Assembly: GCA_034436035.1 (NCBI GenBank)
Contig: DAOTVW010000136.1
Span: 1-54,016 of the forward strand
DNA: 54,016 bases
Reading direction: 5' to 3'
From: UBA4823 sp034436035
GTDB taxonomy: Bacteria; Chloroflexota; Anaerolineae; Anaerolineales; UBA4823
This document shows positions 23,064 through 32,300 of this stretch, piece after piece. Position numbers and translations under genes: made by a program. The notes beneath the pieces were generated by a model. That model was not told where the DNA came from. It searched no databases and saw only the letters and a list, made by a program, of their open reading frames with translations. The first letter of the stretch is position 1. Each line of letters begins with the position of its first letter.

Positions 23064-23064
23064 T

Positions 23065-24714
23065 TTATCCACCATATCTTGAACTCCATACAACTTTGTT
23101 TACTAAACCATCTCCGGTTATCTGGCGAACCAGTACGGGTTGATTCTCTGCTGCGGAGGTATCAACAATATACAGGTTTCCTTGATAAATAACCGCTAAT
23201 GCAAAAAAGCCACTATCACCCATTGGCTCAGGTGACCAAACCACTGTTTGGGGATCTAAGCCCGGCTGCCCTTCATTTGGAAATAAATCTTTCGAATTTG
23301 AACCATCTTGATCCATGACTACCAATTTATAACGGGAGGTTTCACTTTGATCCGGTATCAACGCTTGTAAATATGCCAATTGGTAAACAGATTCATTGCT
23401 GCTTTTTTGAATCCAAGGGGAAGCACTCGGGTAAGAAAACATTCCACTATTTTGTATCAAATGAAACACATTAGCTTGCTCGGTTGAAATCGCGCTCAGG
23501 GTAAAGATGCGCGATTCTTCTGCTGTTGCATGTTCTTGATCAGGGATGTGATCAATGGAATAGATGAATTTTCCATCTGGACTCCAGGAAATCCCCGGCA
23601 CCCAAGCCCATTCACTACCGGTTTGAAAAGGTGTAATTGGCAACAAGACATCCATCCCATTATCACTGTTCACTATTCCTACACCATCTGGTCGAGAAAA
23701 AGCAATTTCGCCCGTTTCATGATTGACAGCAAAATCCGTCCCCCACCAGCCATATACACCACCGGAATTGGTATCAATAATCGTTTTCCATTTATCGATC
23801 CAACCACTGGCACTAAATTCTACGCTCAATAAATTATTATTTGCCTGCCATCCCGGAGCAGTACTCCTGGGTTCTACGGTTGAAAAAACAATTTTTAAAC
23901 TGCCTGTCTTCGGATACCAATCTGCAAAATGTACGACGTTAGTGATCTTCAAATTGATAATTTTAATTGGTTTGTCAAAATCAACCAGATGAGCAGCCCA
24001 TAATGAGTTGATTTGTTCATCCTTTGTTTCACGCCTCGTAAACAATAACCATTCCCCGTCTGGAGATAAACGAAATACCCGACCATCTAAATCACCGCTA
24101 CTCACAACCAAAATCCGATTCGCCGTGTTACCATCAATAATCCAGGCATTACCCCCTAAAATATACGCAATCCTTCCGGGTACATCATAAGTGATGAAAG
24201 GCTTTTGAATACCCACCATCATAATTTGCGGCACCGCTTCTTTTGTGATGACACCTTCATTTATTGGTGTCTTTGAAACTTCAACTCCATCTTCATATAA
24301 ATGTCGATAGGTAATTTCTTTTTCCCCATTCGTCCCTTTTTGAGCCAGCAAGGTGACATTTTCCGGCAATGATTCGGTTTGGACAATCTTTTGCTCAAAA
24401 GGAATCACTTCTTTTTCAACAGAAAATTCTTCCTTCACCCGGATGACACGGATCGTGATTGGTTTATCGATTATCGTATTGAGGTCCGGTTCTACACGGT
24501 CAAGTGTGCCTAATGAGATATGGGCTGTATCCAAAGCTTGTCGGATGGTTTGTTCAGGAGGAAGATTAACAGCTATGCTTTTATTATCTGCATATATTTC
24601 CACATGCATCAATGGCACAGTGCCCTCCTGCTTTCCACAAGCGGATAAGCCCAATGACATAGACCAGAAAATCATAAAAGTCAGAATTATTCTATAGAAT
24701 AGTTTTTTTTGCAT
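23065..24714 (-). CDS. Lipoprotein with DUF348-like and G5 domains and a C-terminal beta-propeller
   Basis: 549 residues. Seen: signal peptide with lipobox LSAC at about 23-26; a ubiquitin-like DUF348 repeat (about 37-90, SIAVNLPPEQTIRQALDTAH); a G5 domain (about 95-165) with EKEVIPFEQKIVQTESLP and GTNGEKEITYRHLYEDGVEV; then a TolB/PD40-like propeller with repeated blades such as RLSPDGEWLLFTR, ISWSPDGKFIYSID and VVWSPEPMG. DUF348-G5 pairs occur in YabE and Rpf-type cell-wall proteins; here the usual hydrolase is replaced by a propeller, so it probably binds wall polymers or proteins at the surface rather than cutting them. Confidence 0.8.
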   Translation of the reverse strand: MQKKLFYRIILTFMIFWSMSLGLSACGKQEGTVPLMHVEIYADNKSIAVNLPPEQTIRQALDTAHISLGTLDRVEPDLNTIIDKPITIRVIRVKEEFSVEKEVIPFEQKIVQTESLPENVTLLAQKGTNGEKEITYRHLYEDGVEVSKTPINEGVITKEAVPQIMMVGIQKPFITYDVPGRIAYILGGNAWIIDGNTANRILVVSSGDLDGRVFRLSPDGEWLLFTRRETKDEQINSLWAAHLVDFDKPIKIINLKITNVVHFADWYPKTGSLKIVFSTVEPRSTAPGWQANNNLLSVEFSASGWIDKWKTIIDTNSGGVYGWWGTDFAVNHETGEIAFSRPDGVGIVNSDNGMDVLLPITPFQTGSEWAWVPGISWSPDGKFIYSIDHIPDQEHATAEESRIFTLSAISTEQANVFHLIQNSGMFSYPSASPWIQKSSNESVYQLAYLQALIPDQSETSRYKLVVMDQDGSNSKDLFPNEGQPGLDPQTVVWSPEPMGDSGFFALAVIYQGNLYIVDTSAAENQPVLVRQITGDGLVNKVVWSSRYGG

Positions 24715-24733
24715 TTCACTTATTCAACAAAAC

Positions 24734-25291
24734 CTAATTCTTCTTACCCTTAATACTCATCACTCCGTTCTGTATTTCAATACTATCCATTTGATAATTT
24801 TCCCCTAATCCTTGTAATTGCTCCTCAAATGCATCTTTCATTTCCTGTTTCATAGAATCAATTAAATCCTGTGGAATGTTGAATGGACCAATTTTAGCGC
24901 TCAGGACATCAAATTGCACAACATTGCTTTCTAGGTAAGGTTTGATGATCAATTCAGCTTGAACAGACATATTTGCTTGGTCAACATCTCCTAAGACTCG
25001 AATTTGGCTATCTCGCAAATAGATTTGTACATGATGAACCGGATACTGTGCATTTTCTTGCAACTTCATGGAAACATACGATGTCAGTTGTTGTTCCGTT
25101 ATTTCAATTTGAAAATCGCCACCATGGGGAATATTCAATACATTCTTCTCAATATTCGACTCTAAGGTTTGTGCTGATTGCGTGGTCACCGCAATTGTCT
25201 CTGCTGGCTTATCCCCGTAAAAACCAGGTAATTTACAGGCAAGCGCCAAAATCAGCATAATTAGTAGTACAATCCAAGTATGGTTTTTCAT
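24734..25291 (-). CDS. Uncharacterised lipoprotein
   Basis: 185 residues. Seen: short positively charged start, hydrophobic run and lipobox LALAC at about 15-19, then a soluble domain with alternating strands (FQIEITEQQLTSYVSMKLQ, VHHVQIYLRDSQIRVLG, VQAELIIKPYLE) and a closing YQMDSIEIQNGVMSIKGKK. The strand pattern resembles lipid-binding LmeA/DUF2993-type domains, but this is a weak resemblance. It is the first gene of the long minus-strand cluster and lies 19 bases before the G5 lipoprotein gene, so the two surface proteins are likely co-expressed. Confidence 0.65.
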   Translation of the reverse strand: MKNHTWIVLLIMLILALACKLPGFYGDKPAETIAVTTQSAQTLESNIEKNVLNIPHGGDFQIEITEQQLTSYVSMKLQENAQYPVHHVQIYLRDSQIRVLGDVDQANMSVQAELIIKPYLESNVVQFDVLSAKIGPFNIPQDLIDSMKQEMKDAFEEQLQGLGENYQMDSIEIQNGVMSIKGKKN

Positions 25292-25337
25292 AATAATATT
25301 TACCTTTCAATTTTACAACAGCACATTGTATCATAGC

Positions 25338-25931
25338 ATGAATGATGCCACACCATTCCAGGATTCAAACTCACTAATTGGGTTGGTTGAAGCATTATTG
25401 TTTGCCTCACCACAACCCTTGTCAATCTCACAATTATCGAATGTATTGGGGATTTCAGGGGAAGAAACAGTTAAGCTGCTTACCCAACTTGAATCAGAAT
25501 ATATCCACTCCAATCCACCTCGTTATCTACGCCTGCAAAAGTTACATGACCGGTATCAGTTGACTACTGCTGCAGAAATCGCTCCAGCGGTAGAAAAGTT
25601 ATTAGGGTTAGAATCGAGTGGACGTTTGAGTCAAGCCGCATTAGAAACGCTGGCAGTGATTGCTTATCGTCAGCCAATTACCCGCCCACAAATCGATGCG
25701 ATTCGGGGAGTAAATAGTGATGGCGTTTTAAATACATTACTTCGCAAAGGCTTGATCCAAGAGTTAGGACGATCAGAAGCACCAGGTCGACCCATCCTTT
25801 ATGCAGTAACCACTGAATTTTTACAATATTTCGGATTGAACTCCGTGGATGATTTACCGCAATGGAACGAGACCGAAACGGAAAAGACATCTTCAATAGG
25901 AATAAACTATACGAATGACACATCAAGTTAG
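25338..25931 (+). CDS. scpB: Segregation and condensation protein B
   Basis: Kleisin-associated winged-helix dimer of the SMC-ScpAB condensin. 197 residues from ATG 25338. Seen: LVEALLFASPQPLSISQL near the N-terminus (first winged helix), ESEYIHSNPPRYLRLQKLHDRYQL, then LAVIAYRQPITRPQIDAIRGVNSDGVL (second winged helix), and GRPILYAVTTEFLQYFGL at the end, all standard for ScpB. A TTG 12 bases upstream is in frame but has no support. scpA normally sits directly upstream; here it does not, and smc is 24 kb away. The pseudouridine synthase gene follows in the usual scpB-rluB order. Confidence 0.94.
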   Translation: MNDATPFQDSNSLIGLVEALLFASPQPLSISQLSNVLGISGEETVKLLTQLESEYIHSNPPRYLRLQKLHDRYQLTTAAEIAPAVEKLLGLESSGRLSQAALETLAVIAYRQPITRPQIDAIRGVNSDGVLNTLLRKGLIQELGRSEAPGRPILYAVTTEFLQYFGLNSVDDLPQWNETETEKTSSIGINYTNDTSS

Positions 25932-25957
25932 CCAAGGCGAATTGGGAAAATAACATC

Positions 25958-26704
25958 ATGGAAGAAAGAGTTCAGAAAATTTTAGCTCGGTCAGGTTATG
26001 GTTCGCGACGGGAATGTGAAACTTTTATTTCACAAGGACGAGTAAAAGTAAATGGGAGAGTGATTAAATTAGGAGACAAAGCAGACGCCCAGACCGATCA
26101 AATTACATTTGATGATCGACCTGTACAGGTGCAAACAACTTTTGTCTATATTGCACTTTATAAACCACGGGGTGTCCTCTCTGCCGCTTATTCACCAGAG
26201 GGTAGAAAAACCGTTTGCGATCTGGTTGATATACCAACTCGATTATATCCGGTTGGAAGATTAGACATTGACAGTGAAGGATTAATCTTGCTCACAAACG
26301 ATGGTGAATTAGCCAATCTAATTACCCATCCTCGCTATGGACATGAAAAAGAGTATCGTGTCCTTGTGGCAAAGAAACCCGATGAGGAACAAATCAATAA
26401 CTGGCGTCGAGGGATTGTACTTACCGATGGCTATAAAACTCAGCCAGCAGAAGTGAAAGTTGACACCATCGTTGGGAAAGGAGCTTGGCTTAGGATTGTT
26501 TTAAGAGAAGGCAGAAAAAGACAAATTCGAGAAACAGGTGCTTTACTTGGATTACCTGTGGTTCGAATAATCCGGGTAAGGATTGGCGATGTCTATTTAG
26601 GACTTTTAAAACCTCGCCAATGGAGATATTTAACCCAAGCTGAAATCAATTCACTTAAGCAATTAAAGACAAATTCAAACTTGCCCAATCCAAAAAGACG
26701 TTAA
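25958..26704 (+). CDS. Pseudouridine synthase, RluB/RsuA family
   Basis: Isomerises uridine to pseudouridine in rRNA; RluB type acts at 23S position 2605, RsuA at 16S 516. 248 residues. Seen: N-terminal S4 RNA-binding domain (1-60, RVQKILARSGYGSRRECETFI), the KPRGVLS motif, catalytic Asp in PVGRLDIDSEGLILLTNDG, and the REGRKRQIRETGALLG block. Position directly after scpB favours RluB, as this gene pair is widely conserved. The C-terminus has a basic tail. It is followed by a promoter for the next gene. Confidence 0.92.
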   Translation: MEERVQKILARSGYGSRRECETFISQGRVKVNGRVIKLGDKADAQTDQITFDDRPVQVQTTFVYIALYKPRGVLSAAYSPEGRKTVCDLVDIPTRLYPVGRLDIDSEGLILLTNDGELANLITHPRYGHEKEYRVLVAKKPDEEQINNWRRGIVLTDGYKTQPAEVKVDTIVGKGAWLRIVLREGRKRQIRETGALLGLPVVRIIRVRIGDVYLGLLKPRQWRYLTQAEINSLKQLKTNSNLPNPKRR

Positions 26705-26718
26705 CTTTTCAAGGTCAT

Positions 26719-26747
26719 TTGATACTATTTTATTTTCAGGATAGAAT
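26719..26747 (+). promoter_or_regulatory. Promoter of the Agl23-NHL gene
   Basis: TTGATA (26719-26724), a 17-base spacer and TAGAAT (26742-26747), each one mismatch from consensus. It lies 36 bases before ATG 26784. An AGGAG lies 13 bases before the ATG, further than usual. Confidence 0.55.
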
Positions 26748-26783
26748 CATTTTATAAAACCAATCAGGAGTATAAACGCTTTT

Positions 26784-29700
26784 ATGTCGCTCACTTCCTC
26801 AGAATCACTTCCTACCTTGAATAAAACAGAAGATCAAATTTCTTCTTTATCGAATATAAAAAAATGGGAAATCATTCTCTTTTCTTTGATTGTCGGATTA
26901 GCGATACTTTCGCGTTTATATATGCTCGGCGCACGAGTGATGAGCCATGATGAAACTTCGCATGTGTATTTTTCCTGGCTGCTCGAACAAGGGCGTGGCT
27001 ACCGGCATGATCCAATCACCCATGGACCCTTACAATTTCATTTACTCGCTCTTTCCTATTTTCTTATTGGCGATAGTGACTTTTCCGCCCGCCTTCCGGC
27101 AGCGTTATTAAGTATTGCCACAGTTGCTTTCATGTGGAATTACCGACGTTATTTTGGTAAAGTTGGTGCATTAATCGCAGCATTTTTATTATTGATATCC
27201 CCATATATTCTCTATTATGGACGTTATGCGCGAAACGAAGCCTTCATTGGTTTGTTCGCCGTTTTATTATGGTGGAGCATACTGAATTACTTACAAAACC
27301 CGCAACCAAAATATCTAATCTATGTCACCATTGCCACCGTTTTGCACTTTACTTCTAAAGAAACAGCATTTATTTATACTGCGCAAGTATTGCTTTTTTT
27401 GGCTCTCTATCTCTCGAATTCCATTGCCAGTAAACCATGGCAAATCAAAGCTTATCGAAAATTCTTCTTTTCTGCGATTGTAGTTTCATTAATCTTTATT
27501 ATTATCGGCATTGGGGTGATTGGCATCATAAAAGCTTCTAACCCTATTGTCAATCAACAGACAGACTCCACTCCAGCCCAAACCACTAAATCTCCTTTGA
27601 ACATCGGGAATGGCATTGTCGCAATTGGCGCGGTTGGATTACTTTTTGCTATCTATTTAGTTTTGCGCGGTTATGGGTGGAATAAGTTGAAAGAAGAACC
27701 CTCATTCGATCTAGCAATCCTAATCGGGACATTCGTCCTTCCAATGCTTGCGCCATTTCCGGTCAAAATTTTAGGGCACAATCCCATTGATTATTCCACA
27801 ACAAGCAGTATTGTCTTCACGGGAATTTTTGTAGGTTTATTTACGGTTTTGGCAATAATCATCGGTTTATTATGGAAACCGAAAACCTGGCTAGTTAATT
27901 ACGCGATTTTCTATTCTATTTTTATCATTTTTTATACAACCATTTTTACGAATGGATTTGGAATTTTCACTGGTCTCGTAGGAGCCTTGGGCTATTGGCT
28001 CGAACAACAGGGGGTTAATCGTGGCAGCCAACCTTGGTATTATTACGCCTTTGTACAAATCCCGATTTATGAATACTTACCAGCGATAGGGGTTCCATTT
28101 GCAGCATTGTATTACACCATTAAGAGTGGAAAAAAATCGGACACAATCGAAGTTGAGATTAATAACGAGGACTCCACATATGATAACCATTCCTTAACCA
28201 ATACGGATCATCTGGTCTTTTGGTTTTTTCTCTTTTGGTCTGTAACAAGCCTGCTGGCATTTTCAATCGCCGGAGAAAAAATGCCTTGGTTAACCTTCCA
28301 TATCACCCTGCCGATGATACTCTTAACCGCCTGGGCGCTTGGTAAAGTAGTTACCTCGATACATTTTCAGCAATTAATATATGGCAAGGAAAAGTATTTT
28401 CTTATCTCTTTCACAGTGTTTCTGATATCCACTATAATGAGTTTTTATTTATTGTTTGGAAATACCCCTCCCTTTCAAGGCAAAGAATTAAATCAATTAC
28501 AAGCGACAACTTCTTTTTTGAGTGCGCTTGTTTTTATGGTCGGTTCAGGATGGTATTGCGCTTATCTATCACGCTTTTGGGAATGGAGTGAATCATTACG
28601 AATTATCACTATCGTAATTTTTGGAATACTCTCTCTATTTACCATTCATACGAGTACCCAAGCTGCCTTTGTGAACTATGACAATGCAACAGAATTTCTT
28701 GTTTACGCGCATAGCGCTCGAGGACCGAAAGATGTTTTAGCTCAAATAGAAGAAATTTCCCGCCGAACAACGGGAGGGCTAGGGATTAAAGTCGCTTATG
28801 ATAATGAAACAACTTATCCATTTTGGTGGTATTTACGTAATTACCCCAATCAAGTGTATTATGAACAAAATCCAACTCGCGAATTGCGTGATGCTCCAAT
28901 TATTTTAGTGGGTGAGGAAAATTATGGCAAACTGGAACCAGTTGTTGGACAAGCCTATTATAAATTCGACTACATTCGATTATGGTGGCCCAACCAAGAT
29001 TACTTTGATCTCACCTGGCAAAGGATAAGCGATGCAATACGCAACCCGCAAATGAGACAAGCATTATTAAATATTTGGCTTTACCGTGACTACACCCTGT
29101 ATGGTCAACTCACGAATAAAGATATGAGTTTAACCAATTGGTATCCATCCAGTCGCATGCGGATGTACATCCGAAAAGATATTGTCTCACAGTTATGGAA
29201 TTATGGTAGTGTTCCAGTAGAATCCAATGTCCCAGCCGATCCATACGAAGGGAAACAATTAAAAATCGAAGCGGATAAAATCATCGGGTCAGCTGGAACG
29301 GAACCAGGACAATTTCAACACCCGCACGATCTCGCCATCGCCAAAGACGGATCTTTATATATTGTTGATACCGATAATAATCGCATCCAACATCTTTCCC
29401 CAGATGGAAAGGTTTTACAAGTTTGGGGCAATTTTGGAGATAGTACAACTTCAGAGACACCTGGTGGGACGTTCAATCAACCCTGGGGAATTGCAATTGA
29501 TCATAATGGTTTTATCTATGTTGCGGATACATGGAATCATCGCATCCAAAAATTTACCGAAGACGGTAAATTTGTAAAAATGTGGGGATACTTTGGTCAA
29601 GGTGAATCGCCAACCGCTTTTTGGGGTCCCCGCGATATTGCTATTGATAACCAAAACCGCTTATTCATCTCTGATACTGGAAATAAGCGGATCGTTGTAT

Positions 29701-30149
29701 TTGATTCGGAGGGTAATTATTTATCCTCTTTTGGACAAGCTGGTATGCAACCAGGCGAATTTGATGAACCAGTTGGTTTAGCATTTGCTCCAAATGGTCA
29801 ATTGTATGTTGCTGATACATGGAATCAGAGAGTCCAGGTGTTTTCGATCGATGAGAATCTCAATTTCTCATTTGTAACAAGTTGGGACATCTATGGTTGG
29901 TATGGCCAATCTTTAGATAATAAACCTTACATCGCGATAGACCAAAATAACCATGTGTTTGTAACCGATCCCGAAGCCTATAGAATTCTAGAGTTTACTG
30001 GAGAGGGAAATTTCATTCGCTATTTTGGAGAATTCTCTCAAGGAGCAGATGGATTTAACCTACCCACTTCGATAGCGATCGATCAGAATGGAGGACTTTG
30101 GATTAGTGACACTGGAAATAGCAGAATCATGCATTTCACCCTGCCTTAA
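26784..30149 (+). CDS. Agl23-type membrane glycosyltransferase fused to NHL beta-propeller
   Basis: 1121 residues. Residues 1-about 840 are a GT-C membrane protein of the Agl23/TIGR03663 type: first external loop MSHDETSHVYFSWLLEQG, with the Asp-Glu pair that is catalytic in related mannosyltransferases, then HDPITHGPLQFHLLAL, YYGRYARNEAFIGLF, and about twelve further membrane segments; a soluble part with YPFWWYLRNYP follows. Residues about 850-1121 form five to six NHL repeats, each of the form G-x-F-x-x-P-x-x-(I/L)-A-(I/V), then (I/V)-x-D-(T/S)-x-N-x-R-I. Agl23 relatives act in surface glycan or S-layer protein glycosylation; the propeller would face outside. Such a fusion is uncommon, and the propeller probably positions acceptor proteins. 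Confidence 0.85.
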   Translation: MSLTSSESLPTLNKTEDQISSLSNIKKWEIILFSLIVGLAILSRLYMLGARVMSHDETSHVYFSWLLEQGRGYRHDPITHGPLQFHLLALSYFLIGDSDFSARLPAALLSIATVAFMWNYRRYFGKVGALIAAFLLLISPYILYYGRYARNEAFIGLFAVLLWWSILNYLQNPQPKYLIYVTIATVLHFTSKETAFIYTAQVLLFLALYLSNSIASKPWQIKAYRKFFFSAIVVSLIFIIIGIGVIGIIKASNPIVNQQTDSTPAQTTKSPLNIGNGIVAIGAVGLLFAIYLVLRGYGWNKLKEEPSFDLAILIGTFVLPMLAPFPVKILGHNPIDYSTTSSIVFTGIFVGLFTVLAIIIGLLWKPKTWLVNYAIFYSIFIIFYTTIFTNGFGIFTGLVGALGYWLEQQGVNRGSQPWYYYAFVQIPIYEYLPAIGVPFAALYYTIKSGKKSDTIEVEINNEDSTYDNHSLTNTDHLVFWFFLFWSVTSLLAFSIAGEKMPWLTFHITLPMILLTAWALGKVVTSIHFQQLIYGKEKYFLISFTVFLISTIMSFYLLFGNTPPFQGKELNQLQATTSFLSALVFMVGSGWYCAYLSRFWEWSESLRIITIVIFGILSLFTIHTSTQAAFVNYDNATEFLVYAHSARGPKDVLAQIEEISRRTTGGLGIKVAYDNETTYPFWWYLRNYPNQVYYEQNPTRELRDAPIILVGEENYGKLEPVVGQAYYKFDYIRLWWPNQDYFDLTWQRISDAIRNPQMRQALLNIWLYRDYTLYGQLTNKDMSLTNWYPSSRMRMYIRKDIVSQLWNYGSVPVESNVPADPYEGKQLKIEADKIIGSAGTEPGQFQHPHDLAIAKDGSLYIVDTDNNRIQHLSPDGKVLQVWGNFGDSTTSETPGGTFNQPWGIAIDHNGFIYVADTWNHRIQKFTEDGKFVKMWGYFGQGESPTAFWGPRDIAIDNQNRLFISDTGNKRIVVFDSEGNYLSSFGQAGMQPGEFDEPVGLAFAPNGQLYVADTWNQRVQVFSIDENLNFSFVTSWDIYGWYGQSLDNKPYIAIDQNNHVFVTDPEAYRILEFTGEGNFIRYFGEFSQGADGFNLPTSIAIDQNGGLWISDTGNSRIMHFTLP

Positions 30150-30230
30150 AGCTATAATAAATAGTGGAGCAAGCTATTGCTTACATTAATAAAAAATCAT
30201 GCCTAGAGGAGTAAAACGGAGTAGTAGCAC

Positions 30231-31373
30231 ATGAAAATCCATGAATACCAAGCAAAACAAATATTTTCACGTTATGGCATCCCTATCCCAAGAGGCAGGG
30301 TTGCCTCTTCTGCAGATGAAGCCAAACAAATCGCAGAAGAGTTAGGTGGAAAAGTTGTTATCAAATCCCAAGTATTAGTCGGTGGACGTGGAAAAGCGGG
30401 GGGTATTCGTCTGGCTAAAAATCCAAGCGAGGCAGAAGAATTAGCCGCCCAAATTTTGTCCATGGAAATCAAAGGACTTCCCGTTCGAAAAGTGCTTGTA
30501 GATGAAGCCGCCAATATCGAAACAGAAATTTATTTAGGGATTACCAATGACCGCGCTGCCCGTCGTCCAGTGATGATGGCATCTGCCGCTGGTGGGGTTG
30601 AGATAGAAGAAGTTGCACGGGTTGCTCCTGAGAAAATTATCAAGGTTCATATTGACCCACTCTTAGGCCTTCGAGACTACCAAGCTCGCGATATAGCTGC
30701 CGGGATCGACTTGCCCCGCGATTATTGGAAATCTTTTATCGCTATTGCCCATGGCCTCTGGAAGACGTATCTGGATTCAGACGCAACATTAGCAGAGATT
30801 AACCCACTGGTTATCACCTCTGATATGAAGCTCATTGCGCTAGATGGGAAAATGGTTATCGATGACAACGCCCTTTTCCGCCATCCGGAATTTGCAGAAA
30901 TGCGTGACCTTGATGCAGAAGCACCGTTGGAAACCGAAGCTCGTAAATATGGTTTATCTTACATTAAACTAGAAGGAGACATTGGCTGTCTGGTTAATGG
31001 AGCTGGTTTAGCAATGACCACAATGGATATCATCAAACTATATGGCGGAGAACCAGCTAATTTTTTGGATATTGGTGGCGGTGCAAGCGCCGAAAAAGTC
31101 ACAGCTGCATTAAGAATTATCCTCAGCGACAATAATGTCAAAGCAGTTTTATTAAACGTATTTGGTGGTATCACCCGCTGTGACGAAGTAGCTCATGGAA
31201 TAATCAGTGCACTCAATGAAATTCAACCCAAAATCCCAATGGTCATACGGCTGGTAGGGACAAACGCGGAGGAAGGGCAGGCTATACTTGCCAATGCTAA
31301 AATGATAACAGCCCAGACATTGGTTGAAGCTGCGCAAAAAGCTGTTGCTGTCTCAAAAGGAGGTGTGGCATGA
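30231..31373 (+). CDS. sucC: Succinyl-CoA ligase (ADP-forming), beta subunit
   Basis: TCA-cycle enzyme that makes ATP or GTP from succinyl-CoA; this subunit binds the nucleotide and succinate. 380 residues. Seen: the start MKIHEYQAKQIFSRYGIPIP, ATP-grasp features GGRGKAGGIRLAKNPSEAEE, WKTYLDSDATLAEINPLV, LDGKMVIDDNALFRHPE, and the C-terminal GGITRCDEVAHGII and FLDIGGGAS blocks. Start from GGAG nine bases before the ATG. sucD overlaps by four bases (ATGA), so the two subunits are made together. Confidence 0.97.
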   Translation: MKIHEYQAKQIFSRYGIPIPRGRVASSADEAKQIAEELGGKVVIKSQVLVGGRGKAGGIRLAKNPSEAEELAAQILSMEIKGLPVRKVLVDEAANIETEIYLGITNDRAARRPVMMASAAGGVEIEEVARVAPEKIIKVHIDPLLGLRDYQARDIAAGIDLPRDYWKSFIAIAHGLWKTYLDSDATLAEINPLVITSDMKLIALDGKMVIDDNALFRHPEFAEMRDLDAEAPLETEARKYGLSYIKLEGDIGCLVNGAGLAMTTMDIIKLYGGEPANFLDIGGGASAEKVTAALRIILSDNNVKAVLLNVFGGITRCDEVAHGIISALNEIQPKIPMVIRLVGTNAEEGQAILANAKMITAQTLVEAAQKAVAVSKGGVA

Positions 31374-32230
31374 GCATTTTAATCAATCGTGATACTCGTT
31401 TAGTCGTCCAAGGAATTACCGGTAATGAGGGAATGTTCCACACCCGTCAAATGGTAAATTATGGCACAAATGTTGTCGCAGGAGTGACCCCCGGAAAAGG
31501 TGGAGAATGGGTGCTCGATGGAAAAATCCCCGTCTTTGACTCAATGAAAATCGCCGTAGAGGCTACTGGTGCCAATACAAGCATTATCTTTGTCCCGGCT
31601 CGTTTTGCATCCGATGCCATCTATGAAGCTGCCGATGCGGGAATCTCTCTCATCGTTTGTATAACCGAAGGTATACCAGTTCAGGATATGATGCGGGTGC
31701 GCAGTTATCTTGATCAAAAACAATGTCGCCTGGTTGGACCGAATTGTCCGGGTCTGCTTTCACCAGGACAATCCAAAGTTGGTATTATTCCTGGCGATAT
31801 TGCAATTGCGGGGAATATTGGAGTTGTATCCCGATCTGGAACATTAACATACGAAGTGCTCTATGCTTTAAAACTCAATCACCTCGGTGTTAGTACTTGT
31901 GTGGGTATAGGTGGTGATCCAATAAATGGAACAGATTTTATCGATGTTTTATCCATGTTCGAAGGGGATCCCCACACCGAAAAAGTAGTGATGATTGGTG
32001 AAATTGGCGGTAATGATGAAGAACGCGCCGCAGAATATATATCATCGAAAATGACGAAACCAGTCGTTTCTTTCATTGCCGGTCAAACCGCTCCACCAGG
32101 AAAAAGGATGGGGCATGCTGGTGCGATTATTGAAGGCGGAAGCGGAACCGCCAAAGACAAAATCCGTGCGTTGCAACAAGCTGGGGTCAAGGTAGCCCGT
32201 CATCCTGAGGAAATCCCCCATTTATTCTAA
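31370..32230 (+). CDS. sucD: Succinyl-CoA ligase (ADP-forming), alpha subunit
   Basis: CoA-binding and phosphohistidine-carrying subunit of succinyl-CoA synthetase. 286 residues, family-typical. Seen: N-terminal Rossmann CoA-binding fold with VQGITGNEGMFHTRQM and GGEWVLDGKIPVFDSM, CPGLLSPGQSKVGIIPG, SRSGTLTYE, GGDPINGTDF, and the phosphorylated His in GHAGAIIEGGSGTAKDK near residue 247. With citrate synthase and malate dehydrogenase encoded in the same window it points to an at least partial TCA cycle. A perfect palindrome follows at 32238. Confidence 0.97.
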   Translation: MSILINRDTRLVVQGITGNEGMFHTRQMVNYGTNVVAGVTPGKGGEWVLDGKIPVFDSMKIAVEATGANTSIIFVPARFASDAIYEAADAGISLIVCITEGIPVQDMMRVRSYLDQKQCRLVGPNCPGLLSPGQSKVGIIPGDIAIAGNIGVVSRSGTLTYEVLYALKLNHLGVSTCVGIGGDPINGTDFIDVLSMFEGDPHTEKVVMIGEIGGNDEERAAEYISSKMTKPVVSFIAGQTAPPGKRMGHAGAIIEGGSGTAKDKIRALQQAGVKVARHPEEIPHLF

Positions 32231-32237
32231 ATAATGA

Positions 32238-32281
32238 ACACCAAATCGACCGGTTTATTAATGAGCCGGTCGATTTGGTGT
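32238..32281. terminator. Long perfect hairpin between convergent sucD and acpP
   Basis: A 16-base stem (32238-32253 with 32266-32281), starting ACACCAAATCGACCGG, with a 12-base loop and no mismatch. It has no T-run on either side, so it is a probable but non-canonical bidirectional terminator or a stabilising 3' end for both converging messages. Confidence 0.6.
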
Positions 32282-32300
32282 GAAGTTGTCTTGTCGAAAA

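Noticed and set aside
25326..25337. TTG start for scpB
   Set aside because: The ATG at 25338 matches the family start, and the TTG has no ribosome site.
30150..30230. TATAAT at 30153 as a sucC promoter
   Set aside because: No acceptable -35 at 15-19 bases, and the leader has a weak small hairpin only; left unassigned.
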